64,000 bases of DNA from Leuconostoc fallax KCTC 3537 (GCF_000165675.1 NZ_AEIZ01000002.1:90124-154123); one strand, 5' to 3'; numbered from the stretch's first letter, positions 26,473 to 38,457 are shown. A program made the numbers and translations. Notes: generated from the letters alone by a model not told the origin.

Positions 26473-27123
26473 ATGGCACAATTAGTTACCGCAAAAGAAA
26501 TGCAAGAATTAGATACTTATACAATTCAAACGATTGGTATATCCCAAGACGTTTTAATTGAACGTGCTGCTTTATCTGTCATTGATGTCATCGGTGCTGG
26601 TAATTTCGACTTGACACACGTACTTGTATTAGCTGGTTTGGGTAATAATGGTGCTGACGGGGTTGCAATTGCGCGTTTACTTTATTTACAAGGTATTAAT
26701 GTCACCCTGCAATTTGTAGGTAACGTTAATCGTGCCAAAGAAAGCGTGAAGCATCAACTTCATATCGCTGAACAATACGGCTTACATCGTGCAGAAAAAT
26801 CTGATTTCAACAATGCTTCTCTTATTATTGATGCCATTTTTGGTGTAGGACTTAATAAACTGCTACCTGAAGGGCTACAGAAAATGATTAAAGCGGCCAA
26901 TCACATTGAAAAGCCAGTCATCGCTGTTGATATTCCCACCGGTATCGATGCCACAACTGGCGAAGTGCGTGGCGCCACACTCAAAGCAAAAAAGACTGTG
27001 ACCTTTAGTTTCAATAAAGTTGGTCTAACAAAGGGCAATGGTAAATTTCTATCCGGCGACGTTGTCGTTAAAGATATTGGTATTCTGGCTCCTGAAGATT
27101 TTCAATTTAGCATCTCAATTTAA
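26473..27123 (+). CDS. nnrE: NAD(P)H-hydrate epimerase
   Basis: A YjeF N-terminal-domain protein: VLVLAGLGNNGADGVAIARLL (the phosphate-binding loop), an IIDAIFGVGLNK strand with the catalytic Asp, and VAVDIPTGIDATTGEV. It interconverts the R and S epimers of hydrated NAD(P)H so that the dehydratase can repair them. There is no C-terminal dehydratase domain. An in-frame start exists at 26428, but the ATG at 26473 (MAQLVTAKEMQEL) matches the family start; ribosome binding sites for both are weak. Confidence 0.9.
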   Translation: MAQLVTAKEMQELDTYTIQTIGISQDVLIERAALSVIDVIGAGNFDLTHVLVLAGLGNNGADGVAIARLLYLQGINVTLQFVGNVNRAKESVKHQLHIAEQYGLHRAEKSDFNNASLIIDAIFGVGLNKLLPEGLQKMIKAANHIEKPVIAVDIPTGIDATTGEVRGATLKAKKTVTFSFNKVGLTKGNGKFLSGDVVVKDIGILAPEDFQFSISI

Positions 27124-27249
27124 CAATCTACGGATTGTTTTTATTTTTACATCGGACATATCTTTGAAAAGGTTAGTATAAACACTTATAATAAAGTCTG
27201 ATTACTATCAATTATGTATAAAATCTAATTTGAAAAACAGAGGAAACCT

Positions 27250-29106
27250 ATGCAAGTTGCAATTATTGGTGCTGGTCCACGCGGTCTCACTGTTGCTGAA
27301 CGCTTATTAAATCTTGCGGATAGTCAATTATCAATTAATATCCAATTGTTCGACAATTATGCGATTGGTGGTCGTGTATGGGATCCATTCCTACCACAAA
27401 ATGAAAAGTTCTTAATGAATACCATCGTAGAGCAAATTACCTTATTCAGTGACGACTCTATAGTTAATGGCGGTACGCCAATAGCCGGTCCTAATTTATA
27501 CCAATGGTGTCAAAGCCATGCACAGGACTTTTTAGCACAACATCCTGAATTTCCCAATGCTTATCATGATATTTTAAACAATATTGATGCCAATCAGTTT
27601 GTCCCTCGTGGCCTATTTGGCGTGTATGCTGCCTGGTTCTATGAATGGTTACAAAAATACAATAAACTAGCAAATAATCACACGCTAGAATTTACACAAC
27701 AAAGTATTCAGGATATTAGCCAACTCGCTAATAAATATCAACTGACTTTAAATGATGGTTCAAGCTTTTTGGCTGATCAGGTCGTAATGGCTTTAGGGCA
27801 CGCTGATAACGAGTTAACAGCTGAAGAACTAAAATTCCAAGATTATGCACATCAGTATCATTTGTCATATATGCCACCTGCACATCCCGCCGAAGTAGAA
27901 CTACAACATTTTAGTGCTCAAGATACCGTTTTGTTACGGGGATTAGGATTAAGCTTTTTTGATTATATGGCTGCGTTAACCGAGGGTTATGATGGCCAAT
28001 TTATTCGCCAGGTAGATAATACCTTACGCTACATACCATCTGGTAAAGAGCCAAAAATCATTGCTGGATCACGCAGTGGATTTCCACCTCATGCGCGTGG
28101 CGAAAATCAGAAAACCACGAGTGAGCTTTATCAGCCTCAATTCTTTACGTTACCTGCATTAGATGCCTTAAAAGCCGCTAATCATGGTCAACTAGCATAT
28201 CATGATTTTAAATCACTATTAATTAAAGAATTAACCTATAAACACTTACTTAACATATTAAACAGTGACCAAAATAATTTAGCTTATGCTCAGAGCGAGC
28301 AATTAAAGCAAGCCTTATTAACCAGCCCGGATTTACTACAGACGAGCCAATCATTTGGCCTTATTGATACCCCTTTTGATATTGAGACAATCATGCATCC
28401 GGAGAAACATTTAGCTGATAATGTCGATTATCAAGCATTCATCATTGATTACCTTAATGATGATATTTTAGATGCTCGCCAAGGTAACAAAGTAGCACCC
28501 TTTGCTGGTTCATTTGATACTTTGCGCGATATGCGTGATTTAATTCGTTTATTAGTTGAAAAACACTATTTCTCGGATGAAGACTATGAAACTTTTCTTG
28601 AAGACTTTAATGCAATAAATGTCCGCTTATCTGTTGGACCACCTTTATATCGTATTGAACAACTTAAGGCCTTAATTGAAGCTGATATTATAACAATTAT
28701 GGCCCCTGAAATTAGCATATCAACCGAGAATGGTAAATTTGTCATGCGTGATAAACGCGGGCATAGTGCATTTGGTAATGTGTTAGTTGAAGCACATTTA
28801 GGTGCGATTCATTTACAGCTTGCTAAAAATCCCTTGATTCAGAATCTGCGACAAAAAGGTTGGCTGGTTTCCCCTACTTACACTCGTAATGATCAAAGTA
28901 CTTATACGTTAGATGTTGCAAATATTGACTTACGGACATTTGAAATTTTGAACGCCCAAGGTCAAGTGCAACCCAATATCTATTTATATGGTATTCCAGT
29001 TGAGGGCGTTAAGTGGTTTATGACAGTTATTCCTCGACCTGGTGTCAATACTATTATCTTACGTGAAGGTGCTTGGATTGCTCAGCATATTTTGTCACAG
29101 GCTTAG
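27250..29106 (+). CDS. FAD/NAD(P)-binding protein (NAD_binding_9 type)
   Basis: The 618-residue protein starts with a dinucleotide-binding motif (VAIIGAGPRGLTVAERLL) and carries NEKFLMNTIVEQIT and VVMALGHADNE segments of the NAD_binding_9 family. A final DLRTFEILNAQGQVQPNIYLYGIPVEGVKWF segment resembles the C-terminal half of such proteins. Lactic acid bacteria carry one such long flavoprotein of unknown substrate. AGAGGAAACCT precedes the ATG. It lies 22 bp upstream of the HAD gene. Confidence 0.85.
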   Translation: MQVAIIGAGPRGLTVAERLLNLADSQLSINIQLFDNYAIGGRVWDPFLPQNEKFLMNTIVEQITLFSDDSIVNGGTPIAGPNLYQWCQSHAQDFLAQHPEFPNAYHDILNNIDANQFVPRGLFGVYAAWFYEWLQKYNKLANNHTLEFTQQSIQDISQLANKYQLTLNDGSSFLADQVVMALGHADNELTAEELKFQDYAHQYHLSYMPPAHPAEVELQHFSAQDTVLLRGLGLSFFDYMAALTEGYDGQFIRQVDNTLRYIPSGKEPKIIAGSRSGFPPHARGENQKTTSELYQPQFFTLPALDALKAANHGQLAYHDFKSLLIKELTYKHLLNILNSDQNNLAYAQSEQLKQALLTSPDLLQTSQSFGLIDTPFDIETIMHPEKHLADNVDYQAFIIDYLNDDILDARQGNKVAPFAGSFDTLRDMRDLIRLLVEKHYFSDEDYETFLEDFNAINVRLSVGPPLYRIEQLKALIEADIITIMAPEISISTENGKFVMRDKRGHSAFGNVLVEAHLGAIHLQLAKNPLIQNLRQKGWLVSPTYTRNDQSTYTLDVANIDLRTFEILNAQGQVQPNIYLYGIPVEGVKWFMTVIPRPGVNTIILREGAWIAQHILSQA

Positions 29107-29127
29107 CCCGCAAATGTTGGAGAATTT

Positions 29128-29946
29128 ATGTCAATTAAACTGATTGCAACTGATTTAGATGGTACTTTTTTAAGAGATGATAAGTCTTTTGATGCGCCTC
29201 TTTTTCAGAAAGTTTTTGAAAAATTAGAACAACAAAATATTGAATTTGCTGTCGCAACAGGTGTTCACCAAAGACGAATTGATATGATTTTTAAACATTT
29301 TAAAGATTATCCCATTAACTTTGTCACGAACAATGGTGCGCGTGTTATCCGAAGTGATAATACCGTACTATTCGAAAAGGCATTGCCGCTTGATGTGTTA
29401 AAAGATATTCAAATTTTACTCAATCATTATCAACCACGGCCAGATCATGGTCTCGTCTATGCAACGGATCATACAGCCTACATGCCACGTAGTAATCCTA
29501 AAGGGATGAATCAGCGCTACTTTCAGTATTTCAATGAAAAGAAATATTTTGATGATGTTGATGAAATTGATCAACCCATTTTTAAAGTAACAATGAACTG
29601 GCAAAACCATGATGAATCACTGTTTTATCATGCCGCACACCAAGCACTTGGGCATCGTGTCCATATTACTGAAACAGGAACCGGTGGTATTGACATTGTT
29701 CCCGCCCATGTTAATAAAGCATCTGGTCTTAAAATTTTAGCTCAAAATTTAAGTATTGAGCCACAAAATATTGCTGCTTTTGGTGATGGTGGCAATGATC
29801 TAGAGATGCTCAATTTTGTTGGCCATCCCTACTTAATGCCAAATACACGACATAAATTAAACCTCTTACAAGATTATCAAATCGTGCATAATGATAATAA
29901 TCATAGTGGTGTTTTGTATACTATTGACCAATTAATTATAAGCTAA
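29128..29946 (+). CDS. Cof-type HAD phosphatase
   Basis: A 272-residue haloacid-dehalogenase-fold phosphatase. Motif I is IATDLDGTFLRDD, the Cof subfamily cap follows, and motif IV is FGDGGNDLEML, with KASGLKIL supplying the motif III lysine. These enzymes dephosphorylate sugar phosphates or phosphorylated vitamins; the substrate cannot be inferred. It probably shares the transcript of the FAD protein. Confidence 0.93.
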   Translation: MSIKLIATDLDGTFLRDDKSFDAPLFQKVFEKLEQQNIEFAVATGVHQRRIDMIFKHFKDYPINFVTNNGARVIRSDNTVLFEKALPLDVLKDIQILLNHYQPRPDHGLVYATDHTAYMPRSNPKGMNQRYFQYFNEKKYFDDVDEIDQPIFKVTMNWQNHDESLFYHAAHQALGHRVHITETGTGGIDIVPAHVNKASGLKILAQNLSIEPQNIAAFGDGGNDLEMLNFVGHPYLMPNTRHKLNLLQDYQIVHNDNNHSGVLYTIDQLIIS

Positions 29947-30010
29947 TATTATGCAAAAAATACAATTCACGTTAGAATAACTATATCATTTAGATAAGGT
30001 GGAGGAAAAC

Positions 30011-30511
30011 ATGACAAAAAATATTAATTTCAAAGCTGTCTTAATTGGCGGTATTGCAGCTGGTCTTGTTTCAGGATTAGTCAAACTTGGGTGGGAAAAT
30101 ATTCTCCCACCAAGAACGCAAGAACGTGATGAAACGAATCCACCACAACAATTGTTGGCGCAACTTGGTATCCCTAAAAGTGTGACACATCAAACTTATC
30201 GCTATCTTGATCATGAATTACCAATGACAAGTTATGCTATTCATTTTACTTTCTCTATTGTATTTGCCACGTTGTATGCGGCATTAAAGCAATATCAACC
30301 TAAAATTGCTGCAGGTGGTGGTACTGTTTTCGGGTTAGCGGTCTGGATCGCTTTCCATCTCGTTTTATTACCAAAAACAAAGACAATTCCTACTGCTAAA
30401 GAACAGCCCATGGAAGAACACTTATCCGAAGCCCTTGGTCATGGTATTTGGATGTGGACTAATGATGCCATTGCAACTAAGGTTTATCAGCAATTAACCC
30501 ATCGTCAATAA
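30011..30511 (+). CDS. YagU-family (DUF1440) membrane protein
   Basis: The 166-residue protein starts at the ATG at 30011, behind AAGGTGGAGGAAAAC. It has three to four membrane segments (AVLIGGIAAGLVSGLVKLGWE, then YAIHFTFSIVFATLYAAL and GGGTVFGLAVWIAFHLVLLP) and a final GHGIWMWTND. That is the DUF1440/YagU pattern; YagU of E. coli has been linked to acid resistance. The stop overlaps the start of a bidirectional terminator. Confidence 0.85.
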   Translation: MTKNINFKAVLIGGIAAGLVSGLVKLGWENILPPRTQERDETNPPQQLLAQLGIPKSVTHQTYRYLDHELPMTSYAIHFTFSIVFATLYAALKQYQPKIAAGGGTVFGLAVWIAFHLVLLPKTKTIPTAKEQPMEEHLSEALGHGIWMWTNDAIATKVYQQLTHRQ

Positions 30512-31423
30512 AAAGCAACGCCTTTCAGGCGTTGCTTTTTATTTTGTTCTTTGGATGAAAACCAATTTTTTGCATGAATATCAGCGTTATTATAATCTTT
30601 TGGTCCATGATCTCCATGATCAACCCACACTGTTTCAATAGTATCTGGTGAAACTTTTGCTTGATAAGCCTCTGATAATGCAACACTCTGCAAATAAGGG
30701 ACAACATGATCATGCTTACCAGCAATCAGCATTAATGGTGGCATATGATACGTGAAATAACTTTCAGGATTAGCTTGTGCTACTAAATCGGGTACTAATT
30801 TAGGTGCTTGATTACCTAACATAATGCCTTCAAAAGCACTTGCTGTTCCCGTTTCAGAAAATTTAGGTTGTAAACCTAAAGTCGTAAACTCCGATTTAAA
30901 CTGATCCAGTTTATACGGCCCATACATCGCAATAACGCGCTTGATCTTTGGGATACGATAATCATTGAATGCATCACCCAATATAACATTGGATGAAAAA
31001 CTAGCAGCACTCAATACAGCTAGCTGCGCCCCACTTGACTCACCAATTACCGTCACATCATCCATATTCAAATGATATTGTTCGGCATGATTATTTAAAT
31101 AGATTAAAGCCAATCTTAATTCAGAAATCTGATTTGGAAAAACATTATGCTCAGTAGTATTTGGTGTATAGTCGACACTCACAACAGCAAATTTATCGGC
31201 TAAAAAACGTAGGCTTGGCTCTAATTTGAGAGACGATTTATCCCCAAATAATAAACCACCGCCATAAATATCAAATATTACTGGAAACGGACCAGGTCCC
31301 TGAGGCAAGTACACATCTAATTGATGCCGCTTTCCAGACATATATGGCACGTTTAGATGCATTTTCTCGATTGTTTCAGGTAACTTAGCTGGGACAAATT
31401 GATATTTTCGATCTTTAAACAAT
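30505..31423 (-). CDS. Alpha/beta hydrolase (lipase/esterase-like)
   Basis: The enzyme has the hormone-sensitive-lipase-like YGGGLLFGDKSS loop (HGGG-type), the nucleophile in IGESSGAQLAVL, an Asp in AGKHDHVVP and a His in DHGDHGP. The TTG at 31423 with AAAGGAG in front is the likely start; the frame is open further to 31458. The C-terminus reads through the terminator hairpin and collides with the YagU gene stop, so a small frame error near the end is likely and the real stop may be near 30538. Substrate unknown. Confidence 0.85.
30510..30541. terminator. Bidirectional terminator between yagU-like and hydrolase genes
   Basis: AAAAAGCAACGCCT, loop ttc, AGGCGTTGCTTTTT form a near-perfect hairpin with A and T tracts between convergent genes. 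Confidence 0.9.
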
Positions 31424-31481
31424 ATATCACTCCTTTTCTTTAGTATAACAAAGCACACTTAAAATCAATTAAATTATTAAT

Positions 31482-33248
<1,767 letters not shown>

Positions 33249-33274
33249 GCTTTCAAATAAAAGGAGTTCAAATT

Positions 33275-34676
33275 ATGGCAAGCAATTCAAAATCAAGTGT
33301 CGAAAAAACGGCTTTCTAAGGGTATTTTGCCTTGGAATGAACGCTTAAGTTATGGTGCCAGCGATTTTGCCTGTAGTTTCACCTTTAGCTTAATCGGTAC
33401 TTATTTAATGTATTTTTATACGGATGTATTTGGCATCACCGCTGCGGCAGTTGGTACTTTGATGCTTGTCGCCCGTGTAATTGATGCCTTTGATGGTCCC
33501 TTTTGGGGGATTATGATTGATCATACCCATAGCAAATGGGGACGTAGTCGTCCGTTCTTACTATGGTTCAATGCCCCGTTTACGATATTTACGATTCTAT
33601 GTTTTACAACGCCTGATCTCCCTATGAATTGGAAAATCGTATGGGCCTATGTTACTTATATTGGTATCGGCGTCTTGTACTCTGCCGTTAACATTCCACT
33701 AACTTCTATCCTACCGAGCATGACGATCAATCCTGATGAACGTGTTCTTTTATCAACGATCCGCTCTCTTTGTTCTAACTTCGGTGGTACCCTAATTTCG
33801 GTTATTGCATTACCACTCGTCACGCTATTTGGCGGCGGTGATAATCCAAGAAGAGGTTTCTTCTTAGTTGCTGTCATGGCCGCTCTAGTCTTCTTTGTTA
33901 TCTATCTTGTTGTTTTCGCCAATTTGCGCGAACGTGTCCAAACACTTGAATCACAAAAGCCACTCCCTATTAAAAAATCACTGAAAGCATTAAAAAGAAA
34001 CTGGCCTTGGTTGATTGTTATTGGCTTAAACTTTGTCTACTGGCTAGGCATGCAAACCAAAGGACAAGTCACCATTTATTTCTTTAAATACAACTTGGAT
34101 CGACCTGAATTAGTATCATTTGCCCTACTATTTAATGCTATTGGTTTAGTTTCTGTTTTCTTAACGCCTTATGTTGTCATGAAATTGGGCAAGAAGAAGA
34201 CACTGCTAGCTGGGCTCGCTATTAGTATTGTAGGCCAACTCATATTAGGTCTTGGTGCACAAATTCTTAATATTCCAATTGTCATCGTCGGTACTATCGT
34301 TGGTAACTTCGGTAATGGCTTCATCGGTGCCTTAATTGCCGTACTATTAGCAGATGCTGTTGACTATGGTGAATGGAAAAACGGTGTGCGTGCTGAAGGT
34401 ATCGTCACGTCAGCCTCAAGTTTCACAGCCAAATTTGGTATGGGTATCGGCGGTGCCATCACTGGATTACTCTTATCTATGGGACACTACATCCCCAATA
34501 AGAGCCAATCACCAGCTGCATTATTTGCCATTGAAGCCAACTATGTCTGGGTGCCAATGCTCGCATTAGTTCTATCCCTCATCCTTATTCTCTTCTATAG
34601 CTTGACACCAGCTAAAGAAAAGGAAATGATGGCCGCTCTAACTCAAAAGCATGCTCGTGAAAACCAAACAAATTAA
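33275..34676 (+). CDS. GPH-family sugar:cation symporter (frame broken near start)
   Basis: Twelve membrane segments of the glycoside-pentoside-hexuronide family: RLSYGASDFACSFTFSLIGTYLMYFYTDVFG near the start and DAFDGPFWGIMIDHTHSKWGRSRPFLLW, the family signature. There is no EIIA tail. The ATG at 33275 has AAGGAG but the frame shifts in the A6 run at 33303-33308; here one base too many fits best, giving about 466 residues. It probably imports the oligosaccharide cut by the adjoining glucosidase. Confidence 0.9.
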
Positions 34677-34700
34677 TTAACAATAAGGAGAGCTTTATTG

Positions 34701-34943
34701 ATGAATGAAGATAATTTAAAAATCGATCCTAATGAATTTGCAATGAATATTATTAGTCATTCAGTACGTGATCCCAATCTAACCAATCAACGTTTTATTA
34801 AACACCAACTGACGTTATACTTGGAGGCTTACTATCTCATTAAGGACTTTAATCAACTGGAAATAAATCAACTTGAGAGTATGAAACAAAAGCAAATATC
34901 AGATTTATTTGATAAAATGTTATCTGGAAGGTTTCAACCTTAA
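34701..34943 (+). CDS. Hypothetical 80-residue protein in the sugar operon
   Basis: The ATG at 34701 follows AAGGAGAGCTTTATTG. The acidic helical product (MNEDNLKIDPNEFAMNIISH, QLTLYLEAYYLIKDFNQLE, MKQKQISDLFDKML) has no membrane segment and no known motif. It lies 25 bp after the transporter and before a terminator, so it belongs to the alpha-glucosidase transcript. Function unknown; it could be an adaptor or small regulator. Confidence 0.7.
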   Translation: MNEDNLKIDPNEFAMNIISHSVRDPNLTNQRFIKHQLTLYLEAYYLIKDFNQLEINQLESMKQKQISDLFDKMLSGRFQP

Positions 34944-34949
34944 GATTAG

Positions 34950-34979
34950 AAAGGCGCTTTATAATAGAGTGCCTTTTTG
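34950..34979 (+). terminator. Terminator of the sugar operon
   Basis: AAAGGCGCT and AGTGCCTTTTT form a hairpin with one G-T pair, separating the structural genes from the LacI gene. Confidence 0.75.
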
Positions 34980-35004
34980 TATAGAAAAATGCGGGGTAAA
35001 GCAA

Positions 35005-35991
35005 TTGGCAAATATGAATGATGTTTCAAGAGTTGCGGGTGTTTCACGTGGAACAGTTTCAAATTATATTAACGGGCGCAGTGTTCGACCCAATACAAAA
35101 CTCAAAATCGAAAATGCCATCAAAACATTAAATTATGTTCCCAACGCAACCGCTCGCGCATTAAAAACAAATCGTTCCAATTATGTAGTGTGGATTATTC
35201 CTACCGTTAATTCTCCCTTTTTTTCCGAGCTAAGCTATCATATGCAAATTGCACTGGATGCTCTTGGTTATAAAATGATTTTATGCAATTCAAACAGTCA
35301 GGCATCAAAGGAAATGGCCTACATTGAAATGGCTAAAACACAAAAAGTCGCGGGTATTATTACCATGTCTTATGCAGATATTAGCCATCTCGTATCGCCA
35401 GATATCCCATTAGTTGCAATTGAAAATCGTGTAACCCAAAATTTTCCACTCATTATCTCTGATAACTATCAAGGTGGTTTCATCGCTGCTGAGCAACTTT
35501 ATCAGCGTGGTGCGCGTCGATTACTCTTTATTTCTAAAACCCCGGTGGTCGGTGTGTCTGCTTTGCGTGAAAAAGGTTTCAAAGATTTTTGTCAGCAAAA
35601 TCATATCCATTATCATCGCTTTATTGCTTCCGATTCAGTTCAGTTCATTGATGACTTCGAACAATTCATAAACAGCAATATTACTTATAAAAGTTTTAAC
35701 TATGATGGTATTTTTTCGGATTCGGATGAATATGCTAGCGATTTCTGGCATCTATTATTACAACATCATATTGCCGTACCTGCTGATGTTCAAATTATCG
35801 GGTTTGATGCTGCTAAAATTTACGCTCGCCAGCAGCCTATGTTATCTTCAATTCGCCAACCGATTGAAAAAATTGTTCATATAGCAGTGCAACAGCTCCA
35901 ATATCAATTGTCTAAGCCCAATACCAAATCATCTCTAGTTAAGCCAATTATTCTACCCGTAACGTTTATCGAAGGCATGACAACAAAATAA
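35005..35991 (+). CDS. LacI-family transcriptional regulator
   Basis: The N-terminal helix-turn-helix (NDVSRVAGVSRGTVSNYING) and hinge (YVPNATARALKT) precede a periplasmic-binding-like sensor domain. The long open frame starts at 34909, but the family start lies at the TTG at 35005 behind GGGGTAAAGC (328 residues). It most likely represses the upstream alpha-glucosidase operon through the ACGT-centred palindromes at 31505-31548. The codons of the recognition helix also contain a parS-like sequence at 35040-35055. Confidence 0.9.
   Translation: MANMNDVSRVAGVSRGTVSNYINGRSVRPNTKLKIENAIKTLNYVPNATARALKTNRSNYVVWIIPTVNSPFFSELSYHMQIALDALGYKMILCNSNSQASKEMAYIEMAKTQKVAGIITMSYADISHLVSPDIPLVAIENRVTQNFPLIISDNYQGGFIAAEQLYQRGARRLLFISKTPVVGVSALREKGFKDFCQQNHIHYHRFIASDSVQFIDDFEQFINSNITYKSFNYDGIFSDSDEYASDFWHLLLQHHIAVPADVQIIGFDAAKIYARQQPMLSSIRQPIEKIVHIAVQQLQYQLSKPNTKSSLVKPIILPVTFIEGMTTK
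35040..35055. promoter_or_regulatory. parS-like sequence inside the LacI gene
   Basis: TGTTTCACGTGGAACA differs from the parS consensus at one position and is a near-perfect palindrome. It encodes the conserved VSRGT of the helix-turn-helix, so it could be coincidence. Confidence 0.45.
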
Positions 35992-36033
35992 TTATCCGTA
36001 AACATGCAGCTGTATCTTTACAGATAGCTCACA

Positions 36034-36081
36034 AAAAACACCCATTAGTATTTACTCTTAAAAATACTAATGGGTGTTTTT
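36034..36081. terminator. Bidirectional terminator between LacI and TetR genes
   Basis: A perfect 20-bp stem (AAAAACACCCATTAGTATTT and its complement) between convergent genes, with T tracts on both sides. Confidence 0.9.
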
Positions 36082-36187
36082 ATTTTTCTGTACAATATCT
36101 AAACATGAGCTAAATAAACCAAACAAATTTTATCATACTCTAGCCAAAATGATCACATGCGAGGTCAATACTATCATTTACCATCAC

Positions 36188-36736
36188 TTAATTTTTTGCG
36201 ATTAACTCCAAATTTTGATTAATTTGTTCTAACGGATCAGAGCCTTTATCATCAGAAACTTTGGCCCAAGCTGCAATAATGACGCCTACTAGTGATCCAA
36301 TTGTTATCCATATTTCTTCTTCACTGATATTAGAATATTTTTTAGATAATAATTGAACCGCTAGTGGCATCTGTTTCAACACTTTTTGCAATATTGCTGA
36401 ACGTGTATCTGGCTCTACATTTAGAGTTTCAAACCATCTTTGATAATTTTTCTGTAAATCCGTACCACCCATCATGTTCTGTTCTTTTAATAAGTCGGTT
36501 AGTACTTGAACCAGTTCTTTATCCGCTGGTTGTTGATTGATCCACTCATCTATTGGTACACTATTATATCCAATAACCAAGAGGTCTTGTTTTCTTGGAA
36601 AAATACGAAATAAAGTACGACGAGAGATGCCACTTCGATCAGCAATTTCTGTCATGGTTGTTTCTGTATATCCTTTTTCTGTAAATAATTGATTTGCAAT
36701 CTTAATAATTTTTTGTTTGCGATTTTCTTCAGCCAT
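36188..36736 (-). CDS. TetR-family repressor of the drug exporter
   Basis: The 182-residue protein has a TetR helix-turn-helix (IIKIANQLFTEKGYTETTMTEIADRSGISRRTLFRIFPRK) and a helical C-terminal domain. It lies 70 bp downstream of a DHA2 exporter on the same strand. Two similar 15-bp imperfect palindromes in the exporter promoter are the likely operators. This is the classic layout for drug-inducible efflux. Confidence 0.92.
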   Translation of the reverse strand: MAEENRKQKIIKIANQLFTEKGYTETTMTEIADRSGISRRTLFRIFPRKQDLLVIGYNSVPIDEWINQQPADKELVQVLTDLLKEQNMMGGTDLQKNYQRWFETLNVEPDTRSAILQKVLKQMPLAVQLLSKKYSNISEEEIWITIGSLVGVIIAAWAKVSDDKGSDPLEQINQNLELIAKN

Positions 36737-36806
36737 TATCTACCGCCCAAATTAAAAGTCTATTTTGTAAGAAGTATACAGGCTAAATAGCATTATTGCA
36801 AAATGC

Positions 36807-38390
36807 CTAACTTTTTATATTTTTCGGCATACAAATGAGCGTAACCAATACGCCAAAAGCAGATACCACCAAACAAATTAAAAATACTTGTGATGTTCCC
36901 ATTATAAAACTTGTTTTAACAGAATGTAATAAATCACGTGCATTATTTTGCATGCTGTTTAATTGATGAAGTTTACTTTGATACAGTGTACTTGATATTT
37001 GATGATTATTAAACATATTTTCAAGCTGTTGTTTAGATACTATTATTGTTTTTTGAATCTTAGTAGCCACTGCTATGCCTTGGGTAATCCCCTCGTTAAT
37101 AACATCCTTTAAATGATGTGATAATCCATTAATCTTAACATGATGCTTATAGGTAGTGCTCAGCACTGTCCCTAAAATTGCTACCCCCATCGTACTACCA
37201 ACTTGTTTAAATGTATTGAGTACTGATGAGCCAATACCTGCTTTATTGGGAGATAATTGGCTTAATCCCAACCCCATTAGTTTAGGTAATGCTAAACCAA
37301 TGCCTAAGCCTGCAATGGTCGATACAAGAGCAACATATCCATAACCAGAACGAATTGTTATTAACATGCCAAGTCCGCTAGCGATTCCGGCAAAAACAAA
37401 GCCAATGCCAACTAAATTTCTATCACTTAAATGTAATTTATCGCCTAATACCGCTGCCACTAATAATCCCAATATTAATGGTAATAGTCGAATACCTGTT
37501 GCTTGCGGACCTACACCCTCAATATTTTGGAAAAACTGTGGTAATACAAATATTAAACCAAACATAATAAAGGTGAACATGAAAATCAATACAACGCTAG
37601 AGCTAAAAATTCGATCTTTAAATAGACTCATATCAATTAATGCATACTTAGCCTTAAGTTGCCAAGCAACAAAAATGACCATAATAATGACACCGCCAAT
37701 TAATGAAATTAATACACCATTGTCTGACCATGAATATTCACTGGCTCGAATTACACCATAGGTAAATCCTCCTAACCCTATACTAGATAAGATAATACCC
37801 AACCAATCGATATTGGTCTTTGTTTTATTTTGAATATTGGGCATTAAGAATATAGTTACAATAATAGCTAAAATAGCAATCGGAACAGCAATATAAAAAA
37901 TTGAATTCCAATTAAAATTTTCTAGTAACCAACCACCCAAAATTGGGCCTAATGGTAAACCAATTGTAGCCGAAGCAACTAAGACTGTGGTGGCTGTTTG
38001 TTGCTCATCTTTTTTAAATAGTGTAGGAATTATTGACATACTAGCTGGTGTCATTAACGCTGCACCAACTGCTAGTATAAATCTAGCACCAATCAACATT
38101 TCTGGCGTAGTGGATAATGCACACGTAAGAGATGCTACACCAAAAATCATAAATGATAGAATAATCGAAATTTTCTGCCCAAATCTGTCTACAATTAATC
38201 CAGCTGGCAACAAAAGGACTGCAAGAACCAAATTGTATCCATCTACAAACCATTGTAATTGAGAACTGCTAGCACCTAACTTATTGGCTAAGGTTGGTAA
38301 GGCAATATTTAAACTCGTAGCATCAATACCAATCATTAAACTACCTAATGTTAAAGAAATCAACACCAACCATTTCTTCTTGATCTTCAT
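36807..38390 (-). CDS. DHA2-family multidrug exporter (EmrB/QacA-like)
   Basis: The 527-residue protein has 14 membrane segments. Motifs: DATSLNIALPTLA, LQWFVDGYNLVLAVLLLPAGLIVDRFGQK (motif A), LGPILGGWLLENFNWNSIFYI (motif C) and a late NTFKQVGSTMGVAILG. The loop between the last two segments is long and soluble. It should export drugs or antimicrobial compounds by proton antiport. Expression is controlled by the TetR gene behind it. Confidence 0.93.
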   Translation of the reverse strand: MKIKKKWLVLISLTLGSLMIGIDATSLNIALPTLANKLGASSSQLQWFVDGYNLVLAVLLLPAGLIVDRFGQKISIILSFMIFGVASLTCALSTTPEMLIGARFILAVGAALMTPASMSIIPTLFKKDEQQTATTVLVASATIGLPLGPILGGWLLENFNWNSIFYIAVPIAILAIIVTIFLMPNIQNKTKTNIDWLGIILSSIGLGGFTYGVIRASEYSWSDNGVLISLIGGVIIMVIFVAWQLKAKYALIDMSLFKDRIFSSSVVLIFMFTFIMFGLIFVLPQFFQNIEGVGPQATGIRLLPLILGLLVAAVLGDKLHLSDRNLVGIGFVFAGIASGLGMLITIRSGYGYVALVSTIAGLGIGLALPKLMGLGLSQLSPNKAGIGSSVLNTFKQVGSTMGVAILGTVLSTTYKHHVKINGLSHHLKDVINEGITQGIAVATKIQKTIIVSKQQLENMFNNHQISSTLYQSKLHQLNSMQNNARDLLHSVKTSFIMGTSQVFLICLVVSAFGVLVTLICMPKNIKS

Positions 38391-38407
38391 ATTTCTTCCT
38401 CCTTATA

Positions 38408-38457
38408 TGACACTTAGTGCCACAAAAAAGATTACATTTTTTGGCACTCGATGTCAA
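38408..38457 (-). promoter_or_regulatory. Promoter of the exporter-tetR operon with two operators
   Basis: On the minus strand TTGACA (38452-38457) and TAATCT (38429-38434) are 17 bp apart. Operator copies TGACATCGAGTGCCA (38442-38456) and TGGCACTAAGTGTCA (38408-38422) flank the spacer, one over the -35 and one at the start site. They are inverted copies of one element. Confidence 0.8.

Noticed and set aside
37366..37761. 131-residue rightward frame inside the exporter gene
   Set aside because: It is antisense to a long, well-supported membrane protein and has the composition of a shadow frame.
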